Translations under genes and position numbers: made by a program
Assembly (NCBI GenBank): GCA_028279555.1
Contig: JANQNO010000007.1
Location: 124,001 to 188,000 of the forward strand
Source of the DNA: Sphingorhabdus sp.
GTDB lineage: Bacteria; Pseudomonadota; Alphaproteobacteria; Sphingomonadales; Sphingomonadaceae
Reading direction: 5' to 3'
Length of the DNA: 64,000 bases
Shown: piece after piece, positions 37,151 through 45,756 of the stretch
How the letters are laid out: each line of letters opens with the position of its first letter
Position numbering within the stretch: position 1 is the stretch's first letter
Notes under the pieces: generated by a model
Told to the model about the DNA's origin: nothing
What the model saw: only the letters and a program-made list of their open reading frames with translations
The model's database searches: none

Positions 37151-38595
37151 AGATGCGTCTGGCCTGGATTCTGGCATTGCTGCCTGTGCTGGCCGGATGT
37201 TCTGGCGGTGTCGACAATGACAGGCTGCGTGCGGATATCATCAGTGACGAACGCGGTTTCAGCGTCGCCAAATTTCCGCTCAATCGCCAGTCTGCCTATC
37301 TTCGTGCAGCAACAGCGCAGGGATTGGTGACATTCGACCGCGAAGGCCGCATCGTGCCTGCACTGGCATCGCGCTGGATGCAGGCGGACAATGGCCGTTC
37401 CTTTATTTTCCGTTTGAACAAGGCGCGGTGGAACAATGGCATAGAGGTAGACGCCGACGATGTCGCGGCTGCGCTCAACAGCCGCATCGAAGAATTGCGC
37501 GAGAGCAGATTTGGCGAAGCGCTCGGCAATGTGACGCGCGTCGACAGGATGACGGGCCGCGTAATCCAGTTCCGTTTGAGGGCACCGATGCCCAATCTGC
37601 TGGAATATCTGGCCCAACCCGAATTTGGCGTCATCCACAATGGCAACGGAAGCGGGCCAATGTTCGCGCGCCAGCAGGGCGCGGCGATGACGCTCCGGCT
37701 GCGCGAGGAAGAAAGTATCGATGAGATCATCCTTTCCGAAAGACGGATTTTTGCCAATGGTCACCGCGCATCGATCGCGCTGGCACGGCTTCAGGCGGGC
37801 GATACGGATATTGTGCTGGACGGTAATTTCGATACCCTTCCGCTTCTCGAAGCCGCCGATCCGGGCTCGATCACGACCGATTATGGTATGATGCTGGGTC
37901 AGTTCGGTCTGCTGCTGGTAGAGGCCGGTCCTTTTCTTTCCGAACCTGCCAATCTGGAGGCAATAGCGATGGGCATTGACCGGCCCCGCATGCTGACGGC
38001 CTTTTCAGGGACGACCTGGCGCGAGCAGATTTCGCTTGTCCAGGAAAATATCGAAGATCGCGGCGAAGTCGCACGGCCAGCCTGGGCAAGCCAGAATATG
38101 AATGACCGGAAAATGCGTGCCCGCGCCATCATCTCGGGATGGAAGGCGGCCAATGGCAATATTCGTCCGCTGCGCTTCGCCATGCCAGGCGGGCCCGGGG
38201 GCAGAGTGATGTTTGCCTGGCTGAGTGCCGATCTCGCCGCCATCGGGCTCGATGCTGTGCGCGTTGCCCCCGATGCAGACGCCGATTTTCGCCTCATCGA
38301 CCGGATCGCCGACAGCAGCAGCGCCGCATGGTTTTTGAGCCAGCTTTCCTGCCAGCAAACACCGGTTTGCAGCGAAGAGGCCGATATGCTGGTTGCCGAT
38401 GCCCGGCTGGCAGCAACGGCGGCGCAACGCCGTATATTGCTGGGCGAAGCAGAGGCCATATTGCAGCAGCAACGCAATTTCATCCCCATCGCCAATCCAT
38501 TGCGCTGGACGGCCTATCGCACGGGATTGCTTGGCTATCAGGGCAACCCGCGCGGCTGGCATTACTTGCAATATCTGGGCCGCGACCCCACATAA
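37147..38595 (+). CDS. Second solute-binding lipoprotein, divergent
   Basis: A 482-residue SBP_bac_5-like protein with lipobox LPVLAGCSGG. It keeps the RAATAQGLVTFDREGRIVPALASRW and AIAMGIDRPRML segments but is otherwise much diverged. Pairing of two solute-binding proteins in an ATGA overlap, without a permease, is unusual. One could be a degenerate partner, or both might serve a non-transport role (chaperone or receptor). Confidence 0.86.
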   Translation: MKMRLAWILALLPVLAGCSGGVDNDRLRADIISDERGFSVAKFPLNRQSAYLRAATAQGLVTFDREGRIVPALASRWMQADNGRSFIFRLNKARWNNGIEVDADDVAAALNSRIEELRESRFGEALGNVTRVDRMTGRVIQFRLRAPMPNLLEYLAQPEFGVIHNGNGSGPMFARQQGAAMTLRLREEESIDEIILSERRIFANGHRASIALARLQAGDTDIVLDGNFDTLPLLEAADPGSITTDYGMMLGQFGLLLVEAGPFLSEPANLEAIAMGIDRPRMLTAFSGTTWREQISLVQENIEDRGEVARPAWASQNMNDRKMRARAIISGWKAANGNIRPLRFAMPGGPGGRVMFAWLSADLAAIGLDAVRVAPDADADFRLIDRIADSSSAAWFLSQLSCQQTPVCSEEADMLVADARLAATAAQRRILLGEAEAILQQQRNFIPIANPLRWTAYRTGLLGYQGNPRGWHYLQYLGRDPT

Positions 38596-38628
38596 GATAG
38601 GACCCGGCGCTCTAAGGAGTTCATTTTT

Positions 38629-39057
38629 ATGCCAATTTCTCAGGATCAACTGAATGAGATGGCACGAAATCTCCCCGCCATGTCCGGCGATCCCCAAGCC
38701 GTGCGGCAGCGCGTCGAGGCTATGGAACTATTGCTGGAGCGGTCCTTTCGGATTCCCGGCGTCAATCTGCCGGTCGGGCTCGATTCGATCATCGGTCTCA
38801 TCCCAGTGCTCGGCGATATCATCACCGCCGCGATGGGCGCTTATATGGTGTGGGAAGCACGCAACCTGGGCATGAGCCGGTGGCAGCTGATGCGCATGGC
38901 GGCAAATGTCGGGATCGATACCGCTCTTGGTGCAGTCCCTGTCGCTGGCGATGCTTTCGACTTTTTCTGGCGTTCCAACACCAAAAATCTGCGGATCATC
39001 AAGAAGCATCTCGACAAGCACCATCCCGGCACCAAGCTGATAGACATCGAGGCCTAG
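38629..39057 (+). CDS. DUF4112 domain protein
   Basis: A 142-residue protein with two hydrophobic helices (GLDSIIGLIPVLGDIITAAMG and ANVGIDTALGAVPVAGDAFDF), the DUF4112 repeat motif (D-x2-x-G-x-x-P-x-x-G-D). Probably a small inner-membrane protein; function unknown. AAGGAG precedes the ATG. It is convergent with the RNase T2 gene. Confidence 0.9.
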   Translation: MPISQDQLNEMARNLPAMSGDPQAVRQRVEAMELLLERSFRIPGVNLPVGLDSIIGLIPVLGDIITAAMGAYMVWEARNLGMSRWQLMRMAANVGIDTALGAVPVAGDAFDFFWRSNTKNLRIIKKHLDKHHPGTKLIDIEA

Positions 39058-39061
39058 CTCC

Positions 39062-39859
39062 CTAGCGGCCCCGCCAAATCCTGACTTCGGATTTTGCCGC
39101 TGCGCCCTTGACGAATGACGGGCATCGCCGCGGCATGAAGTTCTTTCCGAGACAAATCCGCATTTCCCGCAGCCAGCCGCGGCGATTTGTTTTTACGCGG
39201 ACCGCATTCGCGGGCAGCCCTTCATTGATATCGGCAAAAGCCTCGGCCAGGGTGCCCGCATTGACGCCGCGCCGCGACAGCCGGTCCATATCCGGAAATT
39301 CAATGGCGTTATACATGAGCCGCGCAGCGCCAAAATAGGTCTCCGGCTTGCGCGCCATGCAGCTGCCATGCTTGGCCCATTCATGCTGCAACAGCTGCAC
39401 ATCAGGCGTCATACAGATGTTGCGCCGGATTACGGCGCGCGGCAGCACACCAACCGTGCGGCACCAGCGCGGATAATTCGGCCCCCTCGCCTCGGGCCAG
39501 AGACCGTGCAGGATAAAGCCGAAATCGCCGATCTTTCCATTGCATTGCAGCCTGCCCGAGGCGCGCGGCCCGAGGCTCTTGCAATATTCCCGGCTCCAGC
39601 TGAGCGCGAGAATATAACCATCGACGGTCGTGCGGCGGATTTCGCCCCTGGGCGGAAGCACCAGATTGGGCCGCGAGAGTTTCTGCGGTGCGCGGCATTG
39701 CCAGGCTTGCGCCTGTACGGGTTGGTGGGTGGAGGAAGCACAAAGAACTGCCAAGACAAACATGGAAACTAAAAACCGTAGTGCTGAGCCTGTCGAAGCA
39801 CGCTTGTCCGATAGGCACCCTTCGACAGGCTCAGGGCTACGGAGGAAAATCTCCTTCAT
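39062..39859 (-). CDS. RNase T2-family protein with a repeat hairpin in its 5' end
   Basis: The mature part shows both catalytic motifs of RNase T2: FGFILHGLWPEAR (CAS I) and LLQHEWAKHGSC (CAS II, with His, Glu, Lys, His). It should cut single-stranded RNA and be secreted, with a hydrophobic segment SMFVLAVLCASSTHQPVQAQ. A hairpin repeat (39785-39833) lies between an AAGGAG site and that segment. I chose ATG 39859, which reads through the repeat in frame; ATG 39763 directly before the hydrophobic segment is the other option, and ATG 39874 a third. The gene follows nadC closely. Confidence 0.85.
   Translation of the reverse strand: MKEIFLRSPEPVEGCLSDKRASTGSALRFLVSMFVLAVLCASSTHQPVQAQAWQCRAPQKLSRPNLVLPPRGEIRRTTVDGYILALSWSREYCKSLGPRASGRLQCNGKIGDFGFILHGLWPEARGPNYPRWCRTVGVLPRAVIRRNICMTPDVQLLQHEWAKHGSCMARKPETYFGAARLMYNAIEFPDMDRLSRRGVNAGTLAEAFADINEGLPANAVRVKTNRRGWLREMRICLGKNFMPRRCPSFVKGAAAKSEVRIWRGR
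39785..39833. repeat. Palindromic repeat within the RNase T2 5' region
   Basis: Perfect 14-bp arms TGAGCCTGTCGAAG and CTTCGACAGGCTCA with a 21-base loop. This arm sequence is a widespread alphaproteobacterial intergenic repeat type, and a split variant occurs inside the cassettes at 49.9, 51.1 and 55.8 kb. Confidence 0.85.
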
Positions 39860-39860
39860 G

Positions 39861-40721
39861 TCAAACCTGCGCAAAATCGAGGCCTATATCGGCAGCAGGT
39901 GCGCTCTGGGTCAGGCGGCCGACAGAGATAAAATCCACGCCTGCTTCCGCCTTGGCGCGGACCGTCTCCAGCGTCACGCCGCCTGAGGCCTCTGTCGGCA
40001 CCCGGCCTTCAGAAATTCTGGCCGCCAGCGCTACCGCTTGGCGCAGCATATCGGGCTCCATATTGTCGAGCAGCAGGTGGGTGGCACCTGCGGCCAGCCC
40101 CGGCTCGATCTGGTCGATTCGGTCGACTTCCAGGATAATGCGCTCGACGCCGGCATCGACTGCGCGTTTCACCGCCTCGGCAACGCCGCCCGCCACCGCG
40201 ACATGATTATCCTTGATCATCGCTGCATCCCAAAGGCCGAGCCGGTGATTCTGCGCGCCGCCCATGCGGGTTGCATATTTCTGCAAATGCCTGAGCCCCG
40301 GAATGGTCTTTCGGGTGTCGAGGAGCGTGCAGCCGGTGCCGTCAATCCGGTCCACATAAGCGCGCGTCATCGTCGCAATCCCGGTCAAATTCTGAGCGAT
40401 ATTGAGCGCGCTGCGCTCTGCGGTCAGCATGGCCCGCCCCTTGCCCCTGAGCCGCATCAGGTCGGCCCCTGCCGGAACAGAATCGCCCTCGCCCGCCAGC
40501 GTTTCGATCTCCACATCAGGATCGAGCGCGCGAAAAAAGGCTTCCGCCACTGGTAGCCCGGCGATCACGCATTCATGCCGTGCATCCATCACGCCGCTGA
40601 AGACCGCATCGGCGGGGATCACGCTTTCCGAAGTGACATCGCGGCCCGTTGGGCCCAAATCCTCGGCGATGGTCGATTTGACGAATGCGTCGAGATCGAA
40701 ATGATCGATTTTGAATGTCAT
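39861..40721 (-). CDS. nadC: Nicotinate-nucleotide pyrophosphorylase (quinolinate phosphoribosyltransferase)
   Basis: A 286-residue enzyme making nicotinate mononucleotide from quinolinate and PRPP. Motifs: EDLGPTGRDVTSE at the N-terminus, LNIAQNLTGIATMTRAYV, TCTLLDTRKTIPGLR-type segment, and NHRLGLWDAAMIKDNH. ATG 40721 aligns with the family start; the longer frame is not supported. nadA lies 2.3 kb upstream on the same strand, separated by a beta-lactamase-like gene and a toxin-antitoxin pair. Confidence 0.95.
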   Translation of the reverse strand: MTFKIDHFDLDAFVKSTIAEDLGPTGRDVTSESVIPADAVFSGVMDARHECVIAGLPVAEAFFRALDPDVEIETLAGEGDSVPAGADLMRLRGKGRAMLTAERSALNIAQNLTGIATMTRAYVDRIDGTGCTLLDTRKTIPGLRHLQKYATRMGGAQNHRLGLWDAAMIKDNHVAVAGGVAEAVKRAVDAGVERIILEVDRIDQIEPGLAAGATHLLLDNMEPDMLRQAVALAARISEGRVPTEASGGVTLETVRAKAEAGVDFISVGRLTQSAPAADIGLDFAQV

Positions 40722-40779
40722 GCAACATCTTCTGCCATCAGCCGAGGCTATTGTCGACAATCGCTCAATGCCATTTTGT

Positions 40780-40830
40780 CATCCCCGCGAAAGGCTCAAC
40801 TGAGTTTATCGAAGTGCGGGAATCCGGAAG
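40780..40830. repeat. REP-like element between nadC and the serine hydrolase gene
   Basis: GTCATCCCCGC and GCGGGAATCC flank a GGCTCAACTGAGTTTATCGA segment related to the cassettes at 49.9-55.8 kb. Confidence 0.6.
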
Positions 40831-40834
40831 AATG

Positions 40835-42001
40835 CTATTGACCTGCTTCCGCAGTTTCCCAATCGATCACGCTGCGCGTCACCGCCTGCATCAGTTCCTG
40901 CCGCTCCTTCACGGGCCGGTTGGTTGCTCCGATCATCACCACCAGCGCATAGCGCCGCCCTGATGGCGATATCAGGATACCAACATCATTATAGGCCGTA
41001 GCCAGCAATTTAAGCACCTGCCCGGTGCCCGTCTTGTGCGGCAGGCTCCAGCCCTGTGACAGCCCTCCACGCAGCCGCTTCGGCCCGGTTTTCGACGCGG
41101 CCATCAGATCGATCAGATATCTCGACGATGCAGGAGAAAGCAGCCGTCCCTCACTGAGCTTTTTGAGGCCGTCTGCTATTCCCAATGGCGTCGCGCCATC
41201 GGGCGGATTGGCGAGATAGACGCCCATCGTCTGCATCCGCTGCGCAAAGGGAACGCGCTTGCGCGCCTGCCAGAAATTGCGGCCGTAAGAGTAGCTATCG
41301 CGCCACTGCATGCCGGTAATCGACATTTGCAGATCCTTCTCGCCCGATGCCATCGCGATGTCGGAAAGACCCCTGCTCGCAAGAAAGCGCTGGATACCCG
41401 CCTGCCCGCCCACAGCATCGAACAGCGCGGCATTGGCGGTATTGTCGCTCTGCGTCATCGCGCGGCGCAGCAAATCTGCGATCGTGGTCGTATAGGCCCC
41501 GCGCGCCAGAATTTGCTTGCGGATGGGCTGGTGAAAGATCGAAAGATCGGCTGCGGTCAGCGTGACTTGGCTATTCAGCGAAATTTCGCCCGCATCGACG
41601 CGGTCCAAGAGAGCCGCGGCAACCCATAATTTGGACAGGCTTTGCTGCGGCAAGAGCAAATCGCCATTATGCGCCGCGGTCCAGCCATCGTCGATCGAGC
41701 GCACGACAATCCCGACATCCCCGTCGAAAGTGCGCCCCAAGGCGGTCACGGTGGTTTGCAGCGCGGCGGGGGCGGGCGGCTGATCAGGACGGTTTGCAGC
41801 AGCCGTTTCGCCTGCGCTGCCCTGTGCTGTTGCTTGCGCGGCGGGGACTATTTCGGTCTGGACAGCGGCAGCCTGCACCGCCGGCTCGTCTGTGAGCGCG
41901 CGCAGCCAGACATAGCCCGCCACCACCGCCATGATCAGCGGAAAGGCAATCCAGGGCCAGGTGAGCGGCCCGCTCAAAGCTATGCGAGAATTCCGCGCCA
42001 T
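40835..42001 (-). CDS. Class-A beta-lactamase-like serine hydrolase, membrane-anchored
   Basis: A 388-residue protein. An N-terminal helix (about residues 17-33) and an Ala/Pro-rich linker precede the catalytic domain. All three active-site motifs are present: S121-L-S-K124, S185-D-N187 and K323-T-G. A general-base candidate is Glu221 in EKDLQ, where class-A enzymes have E-x-x-L-N, so the Asn is Gln here. It may hydrolyse beta-lactams or act as a DD-peptidase. It is longer than typical TEM-like enzymes because of the anchor. No dedicated regulator adjoins it; the BlaI/BlaR1 pair is 7 kb away. Confidence 0.88.
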   Translation of the reverse strand: MARNSRIALSGPLTWPWIAFPLIMAVVAGYVWLRALTDEPAVQAAAVQTEIVPAAQATAQGSAGETAAANRPDQPPAPAALQTTVTALGRTFDGDVGIVVRSIDDGWTAAHNGDLLLPQQSLSKLWVAAALLDRVDAGEISLNSQVTLTAADLSIFHQPIRKQILARGAYTTTIADLLRRAMTQSDNTANAALFDAVGGQAGIQRFLASRGLSDIAMASGEKDLQMSITGMQWRDSYSYGRNFWQARKRVPFAQRMQTMGVYLANPPDGATPLGIADGLKKLSEGRLLSPASSRYLIDLMAASKTGPKRLRGGLSQGWSLPHKTGTGQVLKLLATAYNDVGILISPSGRRYALVVMIGATNRPVKERQELMQAVTRSVIDWETAEAGQ

Positions 42002-42091
42002 CGACGCATTATAGCGCGAAATGCTGGCGGAACTAAGCCGGTTAACCTTGTTACTCCCGCAGCAGCGACATTCTTGCCATAGCGGGGCTGC

Positions 42092-42120
42092 TTGACCGAA
42101 CTATGTGAATCACATATAAA
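42092..42120 (+). promoter_or_regulatory. Promoter and palindromic operator of the BrnT operon
   Basis: -35 TTGACC, 17-bp spacer, -10 TATAAA. The palindrome TATGTGAATCACATA (42102-42116) overlaps the spacer and the -10. The -10 reaches the ATG at 42120, so the transcript would begin inside the annotated gene or be leaderless; the actual start needs testing. Autoregulation by the HTH antitoxin is likely. Confidence 0.6.
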
Positions 42121-42404
42121 TGAAGATTGAATACGACAAAACGAAAGACGAGGCAAACCGGTTCAAGCACCGGCTATCCTTGGCTTTCGGGAAACGGATA
42201 TTTGATGATCCATTTCACCGGATTCTGCCATCGATAAGGGAGCAGGACGGTGAGAATAGATACAAGGCAATCGGGCTGGTTGACGGCAAGCTTCACACTG
42301 CCGTTTATGTGATGCGAGAAGATACAGTCCGGTTGATCTCAGTTCGCAGGAGTAACGCAAGTGAGCAAAGAGACTATGATCGCAATTCCCGCCGACCCCA
42401 ATGA
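42120..42404 (+). CDS. brnT: BrnT-family toxin (RelE-fold ribonuclease)
   Basis: A 94-residue protein with the BrnT pattern: IEYDKTKDEANRFKHRLSL at the N-terminus, an acidic RYKAIGLVDG segment, and the C-terminal RLISVRRSNASEQRDYDR motif with Arg residues needed for RNA cleavage. It overlaps the antitoxin gene by 44 bases. No ribosome-binding site precedes the ATG, which fits the leaderless-promoter picture. Confidence 0.86.
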   Translation: MKIEYDKTKDEANRFKHRLSLAFGKRIFDDPFHRILPSIREQDGENRYKAIGLVDGKLHTAVYVMREDTVRLISVRRSNASEQRDYDRNSRRPQ

Positions 42405-42645
42405 CCCCGAAGACTTTGATGTATCAGTCGCTGGGCTGGAACGGGCGAATATGGGGCAGCGCTTTCGTGTTCTGCGCCATCGCCTTGGGCTGACACAGGA
42501 GCAGTTTGCAAAGACATTCGGGATAGCACTGCACAGCCTGCGCCAATATGAAATTGGCAGGCATATGCCGCCGCCGGCCACACGCGCCTATCTGAAGGTG
42601 ATCGAGGCAGAACCGGAAATGTGCAAACGGGTTATTGCGGGGTGA
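42361..42645 (+). CDS. HTH-domain antitoxin partner of BrnT
   Basis: A 94-residue protein with GTG start at 42361 and GGAG upstream. The C-terminal half is a helix-turn-helix (LGLTQEQFAKTFGIALHSLRQYEIGRHMPP) of the Xre/HigA type. Canonical BrnA is a ribbon-helix-helix protein, so this is a variant pairing. It likely neutralises BrnT and represses from the palindrome at 42102. Confidence 0.85.
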   Translation: MSKETMIAIPADPNDPEDFDVSVAGLERANMGQRFRVLRHRLGLTQEQFAKTFGIALHSLRQYEIGRHMPPPATRAYLKVIEAEPEMCKRVIAG

Positions 42646-42728
42646 TCGGAAGCTATTCCTTTCAACGGTTTGAAGAGAATATCATCAAGCAAATGACCTG
42701 CCAGAGCATGATCCAATTTAATTGAACC

Positions 42729-42950
42729 AAACCGAAGCCCCAGCGCAGGCTGGGGCCTATCCCAAATTGCGGTCAGGAACGGAACCTTCCGTTCTCGATT
42801 TCCGGTCCGGGATAGACTCCGGCCTGCGCCGGAGCGACGATAAGGATTTGCACCACAAGCATATTCCACGTCATTCCCGCGCAGGCGGGATCCAGCCCTG
42901 CTCCCACGGCATCGTATCTGGACCCCCGCTTTCGCGGGGGTGACGATAGA
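42729..42950. repeat. Two tandem REP-like palindromes between the antitoxin gene and nadA
   Basis: The first (about 42736-42842) has arms CCCCAGCGCAGGCTGGGG and CTCCGGCCTGCGCCGGAG with GGCCTATCCC/GGGATAGACT joints. The second (about 42870-42950) has GTCATTCCCGCGCAGGCGGGA and CCCCCGCTTTCGCGGGGGTGAC. A half element follows to about 43005 (GTCATGCCAGCGAAAGCTGG). The whole 366-base gap 42646-43011 holds only these repeats and no supported gene. Confidence 0.8.
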
Positions 42951-43011
42951 GGGAAGTGATGCCCCTTAACTCGACGTCATGCCAGCGAAAGCTGGTATCT
43001 AGGGCAGTAGC

Positions 43012-44025
43012 TCACCCGCCCTCATGCGCCAGATCTTTCGGGCCCAGATCGCCCTGGCCGACCTTGCCCGCGCTCATTTCCAGCATCCTGTCGAGGCTTT
43101 TCTTCGCGCCGAGGCGAACCTCTTCATCGAGCTCGATTTGCGGCTCCAGATCGCGCAGGCAGAGATAAAGCTTCTCCAGCGTGTTGAGTGCCATATAGGG
43201 GCAGATATTGCAGGCGCAGTTGCCATCCGCGCCGGGCGCGCCGATGAAATTCTTCTCCGGCACCGCCTTTTCCATCTGGTGGATAATATGCGGCTCGGTC
43301 GCGATGATGACGGTATCGGCCTCGGTCTCCTTGGAAAATTTGAGGATCGAACTGGTCGAACCGACATGGTCTGCATGATCGATGATATGCGGCGGACATT
43401 CGGGATGCGCGGCAACGGGCGCACCCGGATGTTCGGCCTTGAGCTTCAATAGCTCGGTCTCGCTGAAGGCTTCATGGACGATGCACACGCCGGGCCAGAG
43501 CAGCATTTCGCGGCCGAATTTGCGGCTCATATAGCCGCCGAGATGCCGGTCGGGGCCGAAGATGATCTTCTGATCCTCCGGGATTTGCGCAATGATCGCC
43601 TCGGCGCTCGAGCTGGTCACGATAATGTCGCTCAATGCCTTCACCTCTGCCGAGCAGTTGATGTAGGTGAGCGCGATATGATCGGGGTGCTTCTCGCGGA
43701 AGGCCCTGAATTTATTGGGCGGGCAGCTATCCTCAAGGCTGCATCCGGCATTGAGGTCGGGGAGCACCACGGTCTTTTCGGGCGAGAGGATTTTCGCGGT
43801 CTCGGCCATGAATTTGACCCCGCAAAAGGCGATAACTTCGGCGTCGGTTTCAGCGGCCTTGCGCGAAAGCTCCAGCGAATCGCCCACAAAATCCGCCAGA
43901 TCCTGAATCTGCGGCTTCTGGTAATAATGCGCAAGAATGATTGCATTGCGCTCCTGTTTCAGCCGCTCGATTTCGGCCAGCAGGTCGATGCCGGAGAGGT
44001 CTTCGCGTTTGGCGGGAGCATTCAT
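43012..44025 (-). CDS. nadA: Quinolinate synthase
   Basis: A 337-residue [4Fe-4S] enzyme that condenses iminoaspartate and dihydroxyacetone phosphate into quinolinate. The family segments [59 protein letters not shown] and [15 protein letters not shown] (last cluster Cys) are present. nadB is not in the window. The upstream gap to the divergent acyl-CoA ligase is 114 bases. Confidence 0.95.
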   Translation of the reverse strand: MNAPAKREDLSGIDLLAEIERLKQERNAIILAHYYQKPQIQDLADFVGDSLELSRKAAETDAEVIAFCGVKFMAETAKILSPEKTVVLPDLNAGCSLEDSCPPNKFRAFREKHPDHIALTYINCSAEVKALSDIIVTSSSAEAIIAQIPEDQKIIFGPDRHLGGYMSRKFGREMLLWPGVCIVHEAFSETELLKLKAEHPGAPVAAHPECPPHIIDHADHVGSTSSILKFSKETEADTVIIATEPHIIHQMEKAVPEKNFIGAPGADGNCACNICPYMALNTLEKLYLCLRDLEPQIELDEEVRLGAKKSLDRMLEMSAGKVGQGDLGPKDLAHEGG

Positions 44026-44139
44026 AAGCGATTCCTTTGATTTATCTGCCTCCCATATAGGTAGCCAAAGCGCATTTGTCTTGTGTCCAGCGCCCCAACC
44101 CGCTTAATTTCCTGTCGCAAGCAAGAGGAGAGCGCGCTG

Positions 44140-45756
44140 ATGTACAAGCTTGAACTGACCGAATCCTATTTTCCTGCGCAGGCCAACACACCCTACCGCG
44201 AGATGACCATCGATCAGGTTCTGCGCGAACAGGCGGAGCGGATCGGCGAGCGGAAAGCGCTGCGTGAGTTGCTCGACGATGGCGAGATTGGCCGCGAATG
44301 GACCTATGCCGAATTGCTGGCGGATGCGGAAGAAATGGGCCGCGCGCTAGCATCGCGGCATGCGGCAGGCGCGCGGATAGCAATCTTTGCCAGCAATTGC
44401 CCGGAATGGGTGCTGATCGAATATGGTGCCGCGATGGCCGGGATAACGCTGGTGACGATCAATCCGTCATTCACGCCGCGCGAGGTGAAATTCGTGCTCG
44501 AACAGTCGAACTCTGAAGGCGTCTATTACATGCCCCATGTGCGCGGAACCGAGCTGCGCCCCATCGTCGATAAAGCCTGCAAGGATTTGCCCGCCATCAA
44601 ACACAGGATCGACATCACCGACGAGGAGGCGCTGATGGCCGGATCGGGCAGCGGCGAACTGCGCGAAACCGAGCCCTTTTCGATTGTCCAGATCCAATAT
44701 ACCTCGGGAACGACCGGCTTTCCCAAGGGCGTGCTCCTGCATCAACAGGGCCTGCTGCAGAGCAATTTCGACGTGTTCAACAGGATCGGCGTCGAGGATG
44801 GCGACAGCTATCTCTGTCCCTTTCCCTTGTTCCATACGGCCGGCAGCGCGGTCAGCGTGCTGGGGAGTCTGACCCAGGGCATGACGATGATCCTTGCGCG
44901 CAATTTCGATCCGGCGGCGATTGTCAAATGCATAGAACGTGAAAAGCCGCGGATATTGGGCGGCGTGCCGACAATGCTCGTCGCGATAATCGAGGCGGCG
45001 CGCGCGATGGGCGCAGATTGTAGCTCGATCGCGCGCAGCGTCAGCGGCGGCGCATTGGTTGCGCCTGAACTGGTGCGCGGCGGGCGCGAAATTTTCGGTG
45101 CCCCAATCCTGATTGTCTATGGCCAGACCGAGGCATCTCCGGGCGTCACCCACACCTGGCCCACCGACAGCGAAGAGGATCTGACCCAGACCATCGGCCA
45201 GCCCCTGCCGCATATGGAGGTCTCCATTCGCGATACAAATGACAATTCGGTGTGCGATATCGGCGCGCAGGGCGAAATCTGCGTGCGCGGCTATCACGTC
45301 ATGGAAGGCTATAACAACAACCCGGAAGCGACTGCCGAGGCTATCGACGGGGATGGGTGGCTGCATACCGGCGATCTCGGCACCATGGATGCGCGCGGCT
45401 ATTTCAGAATAACCGGCCGGGTGAAGGAGATGATTATTCGCGGCGGCGAAAACCTCTTCCCGGCAGAGATCGAGGCAGCAATGCTGGAGCATCCAATGGT
45501 CGCCGAAGTGGCTGTTGCCGGTGTGCCCGACGAGAAATGGGGCGAGATTGTCGCCTGTTTCATGCGCGCCGCCGGGGGAGAAAAGCCGTCGGTCGACGAA
45601 CTCCGCGCCTTTATTCGCGAGCGATTGTCCCCGCAAAAGACGCCTGCGCACTGGGTATGGGTGGAAGAATGGCCGCTCACCGGGTCGGGAAAGATCCAGA
45701 AATTCGCGCTGGGAGAAGCCTTCGCGCGCGGCGAATTTGCCGACCGGCTGGCCTAA
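44140..45756 (+). CDS. AMP-forming acyl-CoA synthetase
   Basis: A 538-residue acyl-CoA ligase. ATG 44140 has GAGGAG about nine bases upstream; the longer frame from 44083 is not supported. The AMP-binding P-loop IQYTSGTTGFPKGVLL, GQTEASPGVT, and HTGDLGTMDARGYFRITGRVKEMIIRGGENLFPAEIE are the family signatures. It resembles short/medium-chain acyl-CoA ligases of the FadK/AcsA type; substrate unknown. It ends in convergent overlap with a DUF4230 gene. Confidence 0.92.
   Translation: MYKLELTESYFPAQANTPYREMTIDQVLREQAERIGERKALRELLDDGEIGREWTYAELLADAEEMGRALASRHAAGARIAIFASNCPEWVLIEYGAAMAGITLVTINPSFTPREVKFVLEQSNSEGVYYMPHVRGTELRPIVDKACKDLPAIKHRIDITDEEALMAGSGSGELRETEPFSIVQIQYTSGTTGFPKGVLLHQQGLLQSNFDVFNRIGVEDGDSYLCPFPLFHTAGSAVSVLGSLTQGMTMILARNFDPAAIVKCIEREKPRILGGVPTMLVAIIEAARAMGADCSSIARSVSGGALVAPELVRGGREIFGAPILIVYGQTEASPGVTHTWPTDSEEDLTQTIGQPLPHMEVSIRDTNDNSVCDIGAQGEICVRGYHVMEGYNNNPEATAEAIDGDGWLHTGDLGTMDARGYFRITGRVKEMIIRGGENLFPAEIEAAMLEHPMVAEVAVAGVPDEKWGEIVACFMRAAGGEKPSVDELRAFIRERLSPQKTPAHWVWVEEWPLTGSGKIQKFALGEAFARGEFADRLA

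Noticed and set aside
44467-45651. 394-codon minus-strand frame
   Set aside because: Exact shadow of the acyl-CoA synthetase.
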